Assembly: GCA_033557465.1 (NCBI GenBank)
Contig: CM066041.1
Location: 153,611,532-153,675,531, forward strand
Source: Ichthyophis bannanicus
Taxonomy: Eukaryota > Chordata > Amphibia > Gymnophiona > Ichthyophiidae
Direction of reading: 5' to 3'
Length of the DNA stretch: 64,000 nucleotides
Part shown: in pieces, positions 22,104 to 33,130 of the stretch
Layout: each line of letters begins with the position of its first letter
Position numbering within the stretch: the stretch's first letter is position 1
Translations under genes and position numbers: made by a program
Notes under the pieces: model-generated
Told to the model about the DNA's origin: nothing
The model's database searches: none
Seen by the model: the letters and a program-made list of their open reading frames with translations, nothing else

Positions 22104-22885
22104 TAAGCCTTACTAAGCAGAGCTAAGAAAGAGTGAGAAGCTGTATTGTGCATAACGCTGTAACTGCTAATAGTCTTCCAAAGCTAAGGATGTGTTTTAC
22201 CAAGTGAGAATTTTCTTCTAAAGCAAAGAAGCTGTGTGTTACCAGAAGTTTGTTTGAACTGGGAAAACCACAGTTGTGCAAAAGCTGTGTGTTATCAGAA
22301 GTTTGTTTAGAAGGGGAAACAACAGTTGTGCCAAGAAGAAAGTTTACCTTTTGTTAGAAAGAGATACAAGAAGCTGTGCTAAGTACTCTTTTGTTTAATG
22401 AAAAACAGCTGCTAAGGTTAGCAGGACTTTTGGTTTCCATTTACCTCAGTTGCCAGTTATCTTCTGTTATCCTTTGTGTTGGAGAAGTATCCTAATGCCT
22501 TGTGTTTGAATTTTAATGCCTTGGAAATCCCCATAGAAAAATAAATATTCTTGTATGCCTTACCAACGGTCTCACACTACATTTTGTCCTTGCTCAAGAA
22601 AAGCCTAACTACAAGTCCCAGAATTCCACTGGGGACAGTCAGAAAAGCTTTATTTAAGGACATTACAAGGCAGTCCTAAGCCTGTAAGCCCTAGGGTCCA
22701 GGCTAGGGTCCCACAACACCAACTCAAGCAGGATGTTGGCACCAGGTGGAATTCCACTTAGGAAATGCTGAAGAGGTTAGTGGAGCAAAAGGCAGTCCTG
22801 CATCAAATGGAATTAGAGACCGAGTTTGGCACTGACGGGCCCCTGAGTCACCAGGACTGAGCAAATGTCACGCAGGTGACAGAAG

Positions 22886-23073
22886 TCCTAAAGCCCTTTA
22901 AGAATGCCACAAGGGCTACCCTGAGCCTTCTCATCTCAATAGTGAATATTTTACAAGTAAAGTTAGAAGTTTTCAGCAGTGACACGGATTTACAGCAGAG
23001 GTTTGGTGATGGTGAATTTCTTGCATGGTCAAAAGGTTGCATTCCTTTATTAAGGAGAATACTTATATTCTAG
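22886..23073 (+). pseudogene. hAT transposase remnant, right piece
   Basis: The translation begins VLKPFKNAT and continues to SIVNILQVKLE, a pattern typical of the segment of hAT transposases preceding the dimerisation domain. It is short and degraded. The break with the piece at 20768-20794 coincides exactly with the LTR insertion. It is not evidence for an active transposase. Confidence 0.5.
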
Positions 23074-23999
23074 CTGGTCTCTATGACCCATAGATGAAAG
23101 GAACTATTGCTCTGAAATGCAGCTCACTGACTTACAGAAAGGAAAAGCTTGTGACCGAGATTTAGGACAAGAGGGAGGGAGATAGTGGTAGTGGTGATGC
23201 AGCAGGGGAAATAGTAGACACCAGCAGACAGTACCGGTACCATAAGCACCATCCAGTCGTCTACTCCCCCAATTTACATGCAAGTGGTCCATGAGCCCCA
23301 GCCAAGAAAAATATTTGGTGACCAAAGCCCTAGCTCCAATGCTAACCTGCAGAGGTGAGCCACCACTCCTGAACGGTTTTCAGTGACATGCTGCCTTGCA
23401 GAGCCCATTGAGGCCAAGCACACAGATCACTTTACATACTGGGCACACAAGCTGACAATCTGGCCAGCATTTCCTGACCTGCTCTCCAACCAATGTGCTC
23501 CTGCATGGTAGGGGATATCGTGGCTCCCCATCATTCACAGCTTGCACCGCAGTTGGTGTAAAAGCTAGTGTTTCTGAAGACAAACCTCCCTTTGCTTGGA
23601 AGGGGACATCTGCCTTTCCAGCCTGATAGTCAAATCAACCCTAGTTATCATGGGGAAACAGATTGTCCTCACATCCTCCATTACAGTATTTGTCAACTAT
23701 CCATCTTGCTGCTGGGTTGGTCTTCCTCAGCTCCTATGGTCCGTCGTCACCAGTGCTGCAGCCCCACTTCCAGTGCTTTTAGGGTCTTCATCACGGTGCA
23801 TCCTGTGATTCTTAGTTAAAACACTCCGCATGTCATTCCAAGCAGTCCATAAATATTTCTTCTATCCTGTGTAAATCTTCCTCTGTACTAAGGTTCCTAT
23901 TCTGGGACCAAAGTCCTCAGTGCCAGGACTCTAGATTGCAGTTTAACCGAATTTACCCCACTCCTACACCTGAGCTAATGCTGCCTCTTCTACTGTTGT
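23074..23999. other. No gene recognised
   Basis: No recognisable frame or repeat is seen in this stretch. Confidence 0.35.
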
Positions 24000-24220
24000 G
24001 TTGGCTCTCCTTGCAGCCGATCTGGATGCTGTGCTGGTCCCCTAGGCATAAATTAGGACCTTACACCTTTCTGGGTGCTGTGCTGGTCTCCTTGGCAAGT
24101 TTTAGGACCTTACAGGAAATTGAGGTGCTGTGCTGGTCTTCCTGGCATCATTTAGGGTTTGCAGTCGATCTGGGTGCTATGCTGGTCCTCTTGGCAAGTT
24201 TAAGGTGTTGCAGCCAATTC
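24000..24220. repeat. Short minisatellite, about four units
   Basis: Units of roughly 55-60 bp contain GATCTGGGTGCTGTGCTGGT and CTTGGCAAGTTTTAGGACC with mutations between copies. Confidence 0.7.
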
Positions 24221-24510
24221 AGGAGAAAATGAAACACAAACCAATCTGGATGTTTGCAAAAGTGTTGTAATTTGCAGTCCAATGGACCAGATTATGAAAA
24301 CAATGTTGGTTGTCTCTGGTTTGCATTCAATAAAATGCAATTTAAAACAAGATAAACTTGATCAAGTTATGATCACTATTGTCAAGTGATCCCGAGACTG
24401 TTAATTCTCTCACCAAATGTCGTGTTCCATGAAGGACTAGGCCTAAAATAGCTCCTCCTCTTCTCAGTTCCTGAGCCTGCTGTTCCATGAAACAGTAATT
24501 TATTGCATAG

Positions 24511-25940
24511 TGTCATGAGGGCTACCCTGGTGGCTAATAGAGGTCAGGGTAGGTCAGACACAAAAATTATAAAGTTGAGATTGGCAAGTATTCCAAAGGC
24601 CCAATTGACTTTTGGTCCTAGTAGTTTCCTTGATACCAATCTTCAATGAAAACAACTGCTCAGAGTGGTGGGAAAAATAAAGGCTTTTTATTTCCCTTCT
24701 TCGCAATGGTTCAAATGACTGGAATACAACTATAAAGCAAAATGTCCTTACTTCAGGTGAGGAAAAGAAAAACTCAGGTTTAAAGCAAGAACTGTTACTT
24801 TCACAGGACTGGTGCTATTTACACAAAACAAGAATGTTCAATTCAGCAAGTCACACAGCTCACAAGCCTGACAAGGATTCTAGGCTTCCTGTAACACAGT
24901 ATGTACAATCCATTTCTGGATCTGAAATATCCCCTGCTAGTTCCACTTGCATTGGCTCCTCTTCTGAAGCCTCTGAATCCGTGTCCCTGGTTTCAGGTAA
25001 AATATATTCAGGCTTTTTATACAGCTCCTGTATCACTTCCCAATGTTCTGGGCTAAGCCTAGGGCGTCGGCTATGTGCTGTTTTATACTGAAAAGATTCC
25101 TCTTTATTCAGAGGTTTTATAGCAGCTCTATATAAACATTTTTCATTCAGAACTTTCTTCTTAGGTAAACGTTTTTCATACATTGTATCGTAGGAACCTT
25201 CAGACAAACGGTTTTCCTCTACTGCCTGTCTTTCCCATACAGCAGCTTTCTGAAATCTTTTTCCAGGAAAGTATGGTTTACCTTGTGAGGTTGGGGTCCC
25301 TTCTCCAAGTGAAGGACTGGGCCTGTACCGGCTTAGCTTCTGGCTTGCCTGTGCAGCACGGCTCAGGTTCTCCAGCTGTCTCTCATTTGACTTTAGACTA
25401 CAGTTGCAGCAATGCTTTCGCCTCTCTGGACAAACAGCTCTCCCTCTTGTTTGAGCTGAGACCTTCCCAGGTCCTTCATTAGCTCCAGGGAAATCACCTT
25501 CCACTTGGGGTGGTTTGCTAGCGGTAGAGTAATCAGGTTTCCATTCTAACCTCTTTCTCTCTGCGCTGCAAGTGATCCTTCCCTTGCCTCTGCTGGACTT
25601 GCCTCCTTGGCCTGCTACTCTTTCTCCACTGCTGCTCTTCTCTCTCTCCTTCCTGCCGACCTGTCTCCTGCCGAACTCCTTCCTGCCCAACTGTCTCCAG
25701 TCTTCCCCACTCTCCTTAAGAAGCACTCCTGCCTTCGAGGATTGGAAGCTGGCTGGCATTACCTTGTGACCAGCGTGGCGTGGCTCCTCAGTCTCTCTGA
25801 AGTCGCTCTACCACTATTCTCCTTCCCTTTACACCTGGTGCATTTTGTTTCCTGCAGAACTTTTATTCTGTTTGACTCAATGCCATCTTTAAAATTTAAC
25901 ACTTACTCCTCCACCAATCTGCAGTACTCTAGGTATCACA
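24511..25940 (-). mobile_element. LTR of the same family, minus strand
   Basis: On the minus strand it begins TGTGATACC at 25940 and ends CATGACA at 24511, matching the TG...CA borders of the other LTRs. A poly(A) signal (AATAAA, plus positions 24687-24692) lies in the expected place, and the order of motifs near the 3' end matches the LTR at 31799-33083. No matching 4-bp duplication was seen (ATAG versus GTGT), so it may be a rearranged copy. Confidence 0.65.
24860..25759 (-). CDS. LTR-internal ORF, charged protein of unknown function
   Basis: A 299-codon frame is uninterrupted and lies wholly inside an LTR. The protein is rich in K, R and E, with a cysteine cluster (ERRKHCCNC) near residue 115. 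The C-terminal ~85 residues contain PEHWEVIQELYKKPEYILPE, then EPMQVELAGDISDPEMDCTYC. The same C-terminal order occurs in the LTR frame at 32145-33014. No known domain was recognised. The start is uncertain because the frame may extend towards the LTR border. I infer that it corresponds to the Pol extension described for the full-length element. Confidence 0.55.
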   Translation of the reverse strand: MPASFQSSKAGVLLKESGEDWRQLGRKEFGRRQVGRKEREKSSSGERVAGQGGKSSRGKGRITCSAERKRLEWKPDYSTASKPPQVEGDFPGANEGPGKVSAQTRGRAVCPERRKHCCNCSLKSNERQLENLSRAAQASQKLSRYRPSPSLGEGTPTSQGKPYFPGKRFQKAAVWERQAVEENRLSEGSYDTMYEKRLPKKKVLNEKCLYRAAIKPLNKEESFQYKTAHSRRPRLSPEHWEVIQELYKKPEYILPETRDTDSEASEEEPMQVELAGDISDPEMDCTYCVTGSLESLSGL

Positions 25941-26199
25941 GTGTCCCATTGGTAATCCTCCTTCCACCATGTCTTTGAGATACCATGTCTACGCGTTCAT
26001 TTAGAGGCACTTTTCACAATGGGACACCCAAGTGCAATCTGGGACATCAAAGTCAGAACATCGGGGGGAAAAAAAAGAAAGCAGGCAGGTTCAGGTTCAG
26101 CCACAATTTCGGAAAGGTGGACGTGCCCGATATGCATGTGTATCAAATGTCTATATAGACGTCCCCAGTATAACATTTCAGAACCAAGATGTCTAATAG

Positions 26200-26412
26200 A
26201 GGAGGAGTAGCCTAATGGTTAAGAACACTGGCTTGGGAACCCAGAGACCAGAGTTCAATTCCCACTAGCACTCCTTGTGGTCTTGGGCAAGTCACTTAAC
26301 CCTCCATTGCCTCAGAAAAATCCAAGTTATCAATGTCCCATTACCAAGTTTAAGTTTCAATGTAAACCAGTTTGATTGAAATGATAAAGCAGTATATAAA
26401 ACCTGATAAATA
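26200..26412 (+). mobile_element. tRNA-derived SINE
   Basis: An A-box-like TAGCCTAATGGTTAAGA is followed by a B-box-like GAGTTCAATTCCCAC. The body contains CTTGGGCAAGTCACTTAACC and the tail ends in AATAAATAA. Another fragment of a similar head follows at 26418-26480. Confidence 0.8.
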
Positions 26413-26417
26413 AATAA

Positions 26418-26480
26418 TAGCATAATGGTTAGAGTAGTGGCTTAAGAGCAGAGTGGTCACTTAATTCTCCATCTTTCTGG
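26418..26480 (+). mobile_element. SINE head fragment
   Basis: TAGCATAATGGTTAGAGTAG resembles the A-box region of the neighbouring SINE; the remainder is lost. Confidence 0.45.
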
Positions 26481-27359
26481 ATGTTTTAAGGTGAAAACAA
26501 CACACCTTCCTGATGCCTATTCATGCCTGGAGCAGGTATAAACATGGACGTGCCTGCAGACGTCTCCAACATTTCTGAGATCGAATGGGGACATGTTAAG
26601 TACATTGCCACTCCCCAAACATGCCTCCGCCACACCCCCATGCCTACTTGTATGTCCCTGTACCGGCGATATATGAGAACGTCATTTGTAGAATGGCTAG
26701 GAAAAGGGGCTGTGATTTCAACATCTTCAGACGTCCAAATCACTAAACCTTTTAAAATGACCCTCTTAGGGGTATGTTTATTAAACCATCTTAATGTAGC
26801 AGTGCTGATGTTATTGCGCAATATGTAACATTATCACATGATACGTAACATTATCGCGTGATAACGTCACGTATCGTGCGATAACATCGGCAGCAGCGTT
26901 AAGGCACACTAACACTGTGAAAGCAGGGTCTGAAGGGTGGAGTAAGGCTCCCCAGAGGGCGGAGATAGGGGTCAATGGGCGGAGAGTGGGCGAGGAGAGG
27001 CTCCATGCACACTAACGCCGTGAAATGAAGATCTGAAAATTAGCGCCAGTGAAATCCTCGCGCTAGAGGTACATTTGCATGAGAGAGAAACCATTTCAGT
27101 CAGCAATGTACAGCAAAGGCAGGGAAACCTAGAAAAGTGATAGTAGTGATACATGTGCAGGAACCAAAAAGGCAAATAAACATAGAAAATGACCAGAACC
27201 ACATTTGAAATCCCAATAACCAAGCTGGCCAATAGTGATATTAATGATAAACATAAAGCAACACTACTGACAAAGCGTAAAAAGGAAAATATCATGTTTG
27301 AAGGGCGTATGCTCTGTCCCCCTGCAAAGTGAATGATCCCACATTGAAATAGCTGTGAT

Positions 27360-28160
27360 CAGGGTTTTTGTCGTTTATATTGGGCAGGTTTGTTATAGCG
27401 TGCACATGTGCAGCAACAGCAGAGTGGGCACGTAGGAAAGGGCAACTGTACATGGGATACAGGGGGCTGCAGGCGGCACATGCTGTGGTCCAGCTGGGGC
27501 ACAGTGCGGACTAGGCAGATGCCTAGGTGGCACATAGGAATGTGGAAACTGTAAAGCAGCAAGACAGCAACTGATGAGGGTCCAACATGGGCACGAGTGT
27601 GTCCCACAGTGTCACAGGGGATATTACTCAGCAGGTACCCCCAAGGGCACAGAACATTGGCAGGCGGTGCCGGGAGGAAGCACGCATGTCCATGTAGGCA
27701 CCCCTACCCGAGAACCACACCATAGGCAGCTGCCTACCGGCACACTGGATGGCCTGGGACTGCGCACCACCAACACCACAGGCATAAGGGCATGTCAGCA
27801 TGGTGGCGGAGGGGTGCTGGTGGCAGAGGGGACAGTGGCATCTGCCCACAGCAGACCACGGCCAAGCTCCATTTAGGTGGGTGCCGTGCACTGCAACAGA
27901 CAAGGTCTGTCTGACGAACAGTCATGGTATCCCCAGGGAATGATCTGCCCCTGTGGCAACAGTTTGGTGCAGTACACACAGCCAGTGTGTTCAGGAACAG
28001 AAGGTCACAAGTTCAAGTCCCAGCTGTGGCTCCTGCCAACCCTGTCCCCATATTTTACCCAGTACTAAACTATGGTAATAAAGATGGAACCTTTATTGCA
28101 GATAAAATAAACATGCCTGAAACGCCGATATTTTACCCTACAGAGCACAGACACCATAAA
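27360..28160. other. Interior of the TTA-flanked composite
   Basis: Only short frames on either strand. A tRNA-like stretch with a B-box-like CAAGTTCAAGTCCCAG lies near 27958-28025. No gene is recognised. Confidence 0.3.
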
Positions 28161-28178
28161 CATGTGCAATCCCTAGAG

Positions 28179-28370
28179 CAGAGTTTCCCAAATGGAGTCC
28201 TGGAGGGCCAAACACCATTCAGGTTTCATGCTGTCCCTAATAAATATGCCTGTGCTGCATTTGTATGCGCCGCCCCATTGTATGCAAATGTATGTCATGC
28301 ATATTCATTAGGGACAGCATGAAAACTTGAACAGTGTTTGGCCCACCAGGACTGGATTTGGGAAACTCAG
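28179..28370. mobile_element. hAT-type MITE
   Basis: Termini CAGAGTTTCCCAAAT and ATTTGGGAAACTCAG (28179 and 28370) are near-perfect inverted repeats. They are flanked by an exact 8-bp duplication CCCTAGAG (28171-28178, 28371-28378). The body is a palindrome of about 190 bp. It is nested in the larger TTA-flanked element. Confidence 0.82.
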
Positions 28371-28535
28371 CCCTAGAGCAGAGGCCAACAGGGGTACAAA
28401 CACCCACACCCACAGGCTCCACTATACAACGCCTCATGGAGAGTCAGGCTGTTGGGCCCTGCGCGGAGCAGCATCACCCAATACTGGCACCTGCATACCT
28501 TAGCAATGCCGTCCTAAACTTGGGAACACGTTCCA

Positions 28536-28642
28536 CATATATCAAAAGGTTGCTATGATTAATGTCAGATAACAAATCCTAAGTTAAACATGATTTGTTT
28601 ATAGAGATTCATCATAGCAACCTTTCTGATATCTGTGGAGTG
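28536..28642. repeat. Short hairpin element
   Basis: ATATCAAAAGGTTGCTATGAT at the left is inverted as ATCATAGCAACCTTTCTGATAT at the right, around a short centre rich in AACAAATC/GATTTGTT. Confidence 0.6.
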
Positions 28643-28679
28643 TGTTTCAGTTATTGATTCTGACAGTGTTTACCACCCC

Positions 28680-30060
28680 GGGGAGTGACCCCAACAGTTT
28701 TGCATACCATAGCAATGCCTGCACTGTGCCCAGGACTGGTGTGGCGGCCAGGGCTGCCACAAACCTCTATATTTGCACAATGCTGGCATAGGTGTGGGAG
28801 TGTGTGTCTGTCTATCCAGTGTGTTGTGGCTGCCTACACCTTACTGAGCCCACACTGCTTGCACTGTTTCCAGTGTTAGCCTGCCAATGTGCATAATGAG
28901 GAGCAAGGTACTGTGGGTATGGCCCGGACAGGGTGGCCTGGGCAGGATGCATCTGCACAGGGTATAGGGCACTGGCTGGGACACTGTAGTGCCCGACCAC
29001 CACCTGCATGGACAGGGTGGCCACAGCATGTCATGCTGGGAGGTCACTCTCACCCTGACTGAGCAGTGACCACGGCATGGCTAGGTTCCCCCATAGTGCT
29101 ATGCAGCATTTCTCTCAAGTGATATTTATGTGTTCTTTTCTGGGGCCCAATCACTGACATACCTGCTTGGTGTGTGTGCTCACATCCCATGTTTGGGTGC
29201 ACACAGTTCCTCCATGCACTATATACTAGCTAGCAGACTGTCTGCAGTTAGCATGTGGATGGCTGGAACACCTTGCAGGGTGCAGCGGGTGGAGACTGAC
29301 TGTGCCCTCTGCTGGTGAATGTCAGATAGTGGTGGGGGGCAGCTGAGCTTCTCCAGCGTTCTGCCTGTCTGCCATTGCCTTATGTGATGCGTACAGATCT
29401 GCATCGACTGCCCTGTAGGGTGCCTGTTCCCCAGCAGGACTGGGGTTGATGGTCCTCTCTACTGCCACCATTGCAGAGATGTACAATGTGGATCTGTTGG
29501 TGGGAGGTCCTGTCTCCCACAATGAGCCACAGAGGGCGGGTTGGGTGGTGCTACATAATCCGCTTTTGGGTCCAAACACCCCCCTTCACCTATAACATGT
29601 GACTATGGCACCCACACAGGATATGCACTATTCTGGGTGCATCATAGTCCACAAGGGCTAGACGTGACTGGGAAATACATATGGACACAGGTGTATCCTA
29701 GGTGTGTCTGCAAGGACTACCTAGCACACACTGGCACTGATGGAGACCTGCAGCATAGCCTATCTCAGCCAAGCCAGGTGCTGCGGATCTGGTGCTGGGT
29801 GCCCCACCTCACCCTCAGGGTGAGCACAGGACCTGCACAATGTCATGGTCTGTAGCTACTCTGTGCCAGTAACACACACGGTCAGTTCCCCCCTACCAGG
29901 CCTAGGTGCTGTGGGGGTGCATACCCCATTATGTGATCAGCTGTAGACTGCTGATCTGCATGTGCAGTGCATCATGGGTACGGGTGGGTTTACCCTATCC
30001 TGGTAACCACAGCAGACAGTTTGTGTGGTGACCTGCAGTCTTTCTGTAGCCAGCCAGCAG
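28680..30060. other. Interior of the TTA-flanked composite, right half
   Basis: No gene is recognised. Several short minus-strand frames are open (for example 29322-29579) but have no recognised homology. Confidence 0.3.
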
Positions 30061-30067
30061 TGTGGTA

Positions 30068-30480
30068 GTAGCTATAGAGATGTAGCCTACTGGTTACTTC
30101 AATGACTGTGAAGGCAGAAGTCATGGGTTTGATCCTGCAGTGGTGTAATCTAAAAAGGCTGTCTCAGGCATTTTCTTTTAATTTAAATCAGTGCTGGCCA
30201 GCAGAAACACCCTCACAGTGCTGTAGCCTAAGGTGCCTCATAGGCGCCCTATAGGGTACATTATAGGGTGCCTTGGCAGACGGGGCACTTTATAATGTGA
30301 CCTATGAGGCACCTTTAGGTTACGGCACTGTGAGGGTGTTTTTGCTGGCAGAACTGATTTAAATTAAAAGAAAATACCTCAAACAGACTTTTTTAGGTTA
30401 CACTATTGCGGGATCAAACTCATGACCTCTGCCTCTACAGTCATTGGAGTAACCAGTGGTCTACATTATTATAGCTTTTA
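30068..30480. repeat. 410-bp palindrome with tRNA-like arms
   Basis: Two arms of about 185 bp, roughly 85% alike, meet near 30265. Each arm contains a tRNA-like stretch (TGGTTACTTCAATGACTGT followed by GGGTTTGATCCTGC, a B-box-like sequence). This looks like an inverted pair of SINE-like copies or a foldback element. Confidence 0.7.
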
Positions 30481-30739
30481 ACACTGCGCTGGCATGTACT
30501 TAGGGTTAACGCGCGTTAACATGTCACGGTGCCCACTATCGCGCGATACGTATTCTTGCTACCTTAGGACTGGAACGCCCACTCCTTATATGGCATTCTT
30601 CACATTATCGCTGCAACTAGCGCCAGTAACATTAGGATGTTTTAGTAAACATACCCCTTAGTGTTATGCATTCTAATTCTCCTGTCTTATTTTTTTAGAC
30701 TTCTAGCTTTTGTATAAAGGCATTTTGTTTTTTGTATAA

Positions 30740-31715
30740 AAGTTTTTTTTGTTTTTATCTACAACCCCACCAACAACCCTTACTCTTGGTGATCTCACCC
30801 TCACCATTAAAAATCAAGTGAAATATCTTGGTCTTATCCTCGATCAGAACCTCACATTCATTGAACAGATAAAAAGAACCTCTAATACAATATATGCAAA
30901 ATTACGTACTCTTTGGAACCTCCAACCTCTCCTAAACCCCGACTCCTTTCGCACTGTCTGCCAGGCTCTCACCATCCCATCCCTTGACTACTGCAATCTC
31001 ATCTATCATGGCCTTCCCAAGAACAGCATACACCCCATCCAAATGGCACAGAACACAATAGCTCGTCTCATCACAAATAACCCTAGACGATCACACATAA
31101 CGCCAGTCCTCCATGATCTCCAATGGCTTCCCATTCAGTCCAGAGTTAAATTCAAAGTAATCACCCTCATACATAAAATCATTTCCAATGAGTCAGCTCC
31201 ATGCCTCTCCTCACTCCTATCCAATTCCAACAACAATAGAACACGCCGCACTATCACCAAAAACCTTCTAACTATCCCAACTACTAAGAGAAAATGCAAT
31301 CAAACTACCTGTAATCGTGCAGTCTCCCTTTATGCCCCCTCTTTATGGAATGCCCTACCAGGTGAACTACGGAACTGCTCCGATCATACCGAGTTCCTGA
31401 AGAAGCTAAAACTCATCTCTTCCAAGAACATTTTTCCCTACCACCATAACCCGCCCTCTAATATCTTACCCAATTCATTTTCCTATGACCTCTCCCTAAC
31501 TTCTCCTGTAAATAAGCATGTAAATAGTTATTGTCCATGACTCCTCCTCATGTACAAAAGTTACTTATATTAACCATATATACTCTTATTATGTAGTTTG
31601 GTTCTTTGTAATCAGTTGAAATATACCGTCATGTTATGTTCTCTGTAAACCGTCTTGAATTGAAGAAAGACCATATATAAAAACTGTTAAATAAATAAAA
31701 TAAACCTGCTTAGCA
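30740..31715 (+). pseudogene. L2-type LINE RT C-terminus and 3' end
   Basis: The 263-codon frame at 30749-31540 contains VKYLGLILDQNLTF, SLDYCNLIYHGLP, LHDLQWLPIQSRVKFK and YAPSLWNALPGELR. These are the ordered landmarks of the C-terminal half of L2-clade LINE proteins. The catalytic core and endonuclease are missing because of 5' truncation. The frame is open, so the insertion is probably not very old. The 3' tail is AAATAAATAAAATAAA. Confidence 0.82.
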
Positions 31716-31734
31716 GTAAATAGGGATAATTGGC

Positions 31735-31798
31735 CATATGGGACTGTCTCTTGTATGTTTGACTGTACAGCGCTGCGTGCGTGGCGCTATATAAGTGC
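31735..31798 (+). mobile_element. L2 3' tail, left of a solo LTR
   Basis: The sequence TGGCGCTATATAAGTGC matches L2-like 3' ends (compare TAGCGCTATATAAATG at 50103). It continues at 33084 with GTGCTAAATAGTAGTAG once the LTR is removed. Confidence 0.65.
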
Positions 31799-33083
31799 TG
31801 TCACACAGTGGCATAAAAATTATTATTATTAGATAGGAGAGTCCATTTTAAGAACCAAGGAAACTTGGTCTAGTGGTTTTAAACTCCAATCCTTTAAAGC
31901 AAACAATCAAAACAGAGTGGTAGGGATGAAAAAGGCTTTTATTCCCTTTACGCATGGGGTCATAAATTGGTCACAACTGAAAATAATGTCCTTAACTTCA
32001 GGCACAAAAGAAAACACAAGGTTTAAGGAAAACTGTTAACTTCACAGTTGTAGCAGGGCACAAACATAACTTCCAGTTTAAAGCACATTTGTACAATTCT
32101 TCTGCTCAGCACATAATAGACACTCTGCAGATACCACAAGCCATTCATACGTCCTCCAAAGACTCTGTGCTATGGGAAATGCAGAGAGAGCACTCCATCT
32201 CCTCTGGGTCTGGCAACTGTTCCACCAGTTCCACTTGCATCGGTTCAGGAATTGGTATGTCTAATTCTGTGTTAACAGTCTCTGGAATATTGTATTCTGG
32301 AGCTTTGTATATTTCCTTTAATACTTTCCAGTGCCTCGGGCCTAGCCTGGAGCGCTGGCCACGTGTCCCCTTAGTATTAACTGGGCTTTCTCTTCTTAGA
32401 GATTCCACACTTCCTTCACAAGAACTTTTACAGGGCAAAGGTTTCTTTGTAGGAATATAATTCTCATACCTCTTATTGCAGCAGCATGCTGAGGAAAGGT
32501 TCTCTCCTTGGACTTGCTTCCTCCCTTCAGAAGCTTCGTGCCAAGCTTTTCTCTGAAAGTTTGGTTCCTTTCTCACCCGTGGGAACAGCTCTTCTGGAAA
32601 AGGCCTGCTCTTGCAACAGCCCAAATCCTGGCTTCCTTGCTCAGCCTGGCTTTTCCTTCCCGGCTGATTCCTCCTTGCTTCTTGCTTGCAATCCGTATAA
32701 GTCTTTCTCCTCTGCCAGCAAACAGCTTTCTCTTTCTCCTTCTGCCCCAGTCCTCGCTCTTTCTGTGTCTGTGTCTGAGCCGGACCTCCTCCTTTCTCTT
32801 TCTCTTTCTCCTTCTGCCCCAGTCCTCGCTCTTCCTGTGTCTCTTCCTCTGTCTCCTTAACTTGAGGCAGTGCTTCCTTATAAAGGACTCCTCTCTTTGA
32901 GGCTTGTGAAATGTTTGTCATGTGCTTCTGACCAGCTAGGCGTGGCCCTTCAGTCTCCCTGACTGCACTCCTGCTCCCTCTAGCTGGTCCCAGTGAATAT
33001 TGCACTCTGTGCACATCTTTTCCTTGCTGACAAACAGGTTCACTTCTCTCATCAGGGCTCTCATCAGCCTCCGCTGCATCACA
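31799..33083 (-). mobile_element. Solo LTR of the same family, minus strand
   Basis: On the minus strand it starts TGTGATGCAGCGGAGGC at 33083 (compare TGTGATGTAGCAGACTC in the full-length element) and ends TGTGACA at 31799. The 4-bp duplication GTGC occurs at 31795-31798 and 33084-33087. Length is 1285 bp. A poly(A) signal lies at plus 31938-31943. The insertion is in an L2 tail. Confidence 0.82.
32145..33014 (-). CDS. LTR-internal ORF, charged protein of unknown function
   Basis: A 289-codon frame is open through most of the solo LTR. The middle is a low-complexity Q/K/E-rich part with a duplicated block (RGLGQKEKEKE appears twice). The C-terminal part has PRHWKVLKEIYKAPEYNIPE, then EPMQVELVEQLPDPEEMEC followed by SLC. 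The order of these motifs is shared with the frame at 24860-25759. No catalytic motif is seen. Confidence 0.55.
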   Translation of the reverse strand: MHRVQYSLGPARGSRSAVRETEGPRLAGQKHMTNISQASKRGVLYKEALPQVKETEEETQEERGLGQKEKEKEKGGGPAQTQTQKERGLGQKEKEKAVCWQRRKTYTDCKQEARRNQPGRKSQAEQGSQDLGCCKSRPFPEELFPRVRKEPNFQRKAWHEASEGRKQVQGENLSSACCCNKRYENYIPTKKPLPCKSSCEGSVESLRRESPVNTKGTRGQRSRLGPRHWKVLKEIYKAPEYNIPETVNTELDIPIPEPMQVELVEQLPDPEEMECSLCISHSTESLEDV

Positions 33084-33130
33084 GTGCTAAATAGTAGTAG
33101 TAGTAGTAGTAGTAATATATAACCAATAAT
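33084..33130 (+). repeat. L2 tail, right of the solo LTR
   Basis: GTGCTAAATAGTAGTAGTAG with further TAG units, ending the L2 tail begun at 31735. Confidence 0.65.

Larger units (their letters stand above)
20795..22881 (+). mobile_element. Solo LTR related to the dUTPase retroelement
   Basis: The borders are TGTGAAGGG and GGTGACA with a 4-bp duplication GAAG (20791-20794 and 22882-22885). Like the LTRs at 55911 and 60968 it contains long lysine/glutamate-rich coding-like sequence, and it ends with a short PMDCSFC segment at about 22070-22090. A CR1 3' end is inserted at 21213-21550. Without that insert the LTR would be about 1.74 kb. Confidence 0.65.
26769..30657. mobile_element. 3.9-kb PIF/Harbinger-like composite
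   Basis: The left end GGGGTATGTTTATTAAA (26769 on) and the right end TTTAGTAAACATACCCC (to 30657) are inverted repeats, with similarity extending about 29 bp. The flanks are TTA on both sides (26766-26768 and 30658-30660). A TWA 3-bp duplication is characteristic of PIF/Harbinger transposons. No transposase was recognised inside; the interior is moderately GC-rich with other elements nested within. It could be non-autonomous or too decayed to read. Confidence 0.65.

Noticed and set aside
24860..25759. Host protein-coding gene on the minus strand
   Set aside because: The frame lies within LTR borders and matches other LTR-internal frames in the window, so it belongs to the retroelement family.
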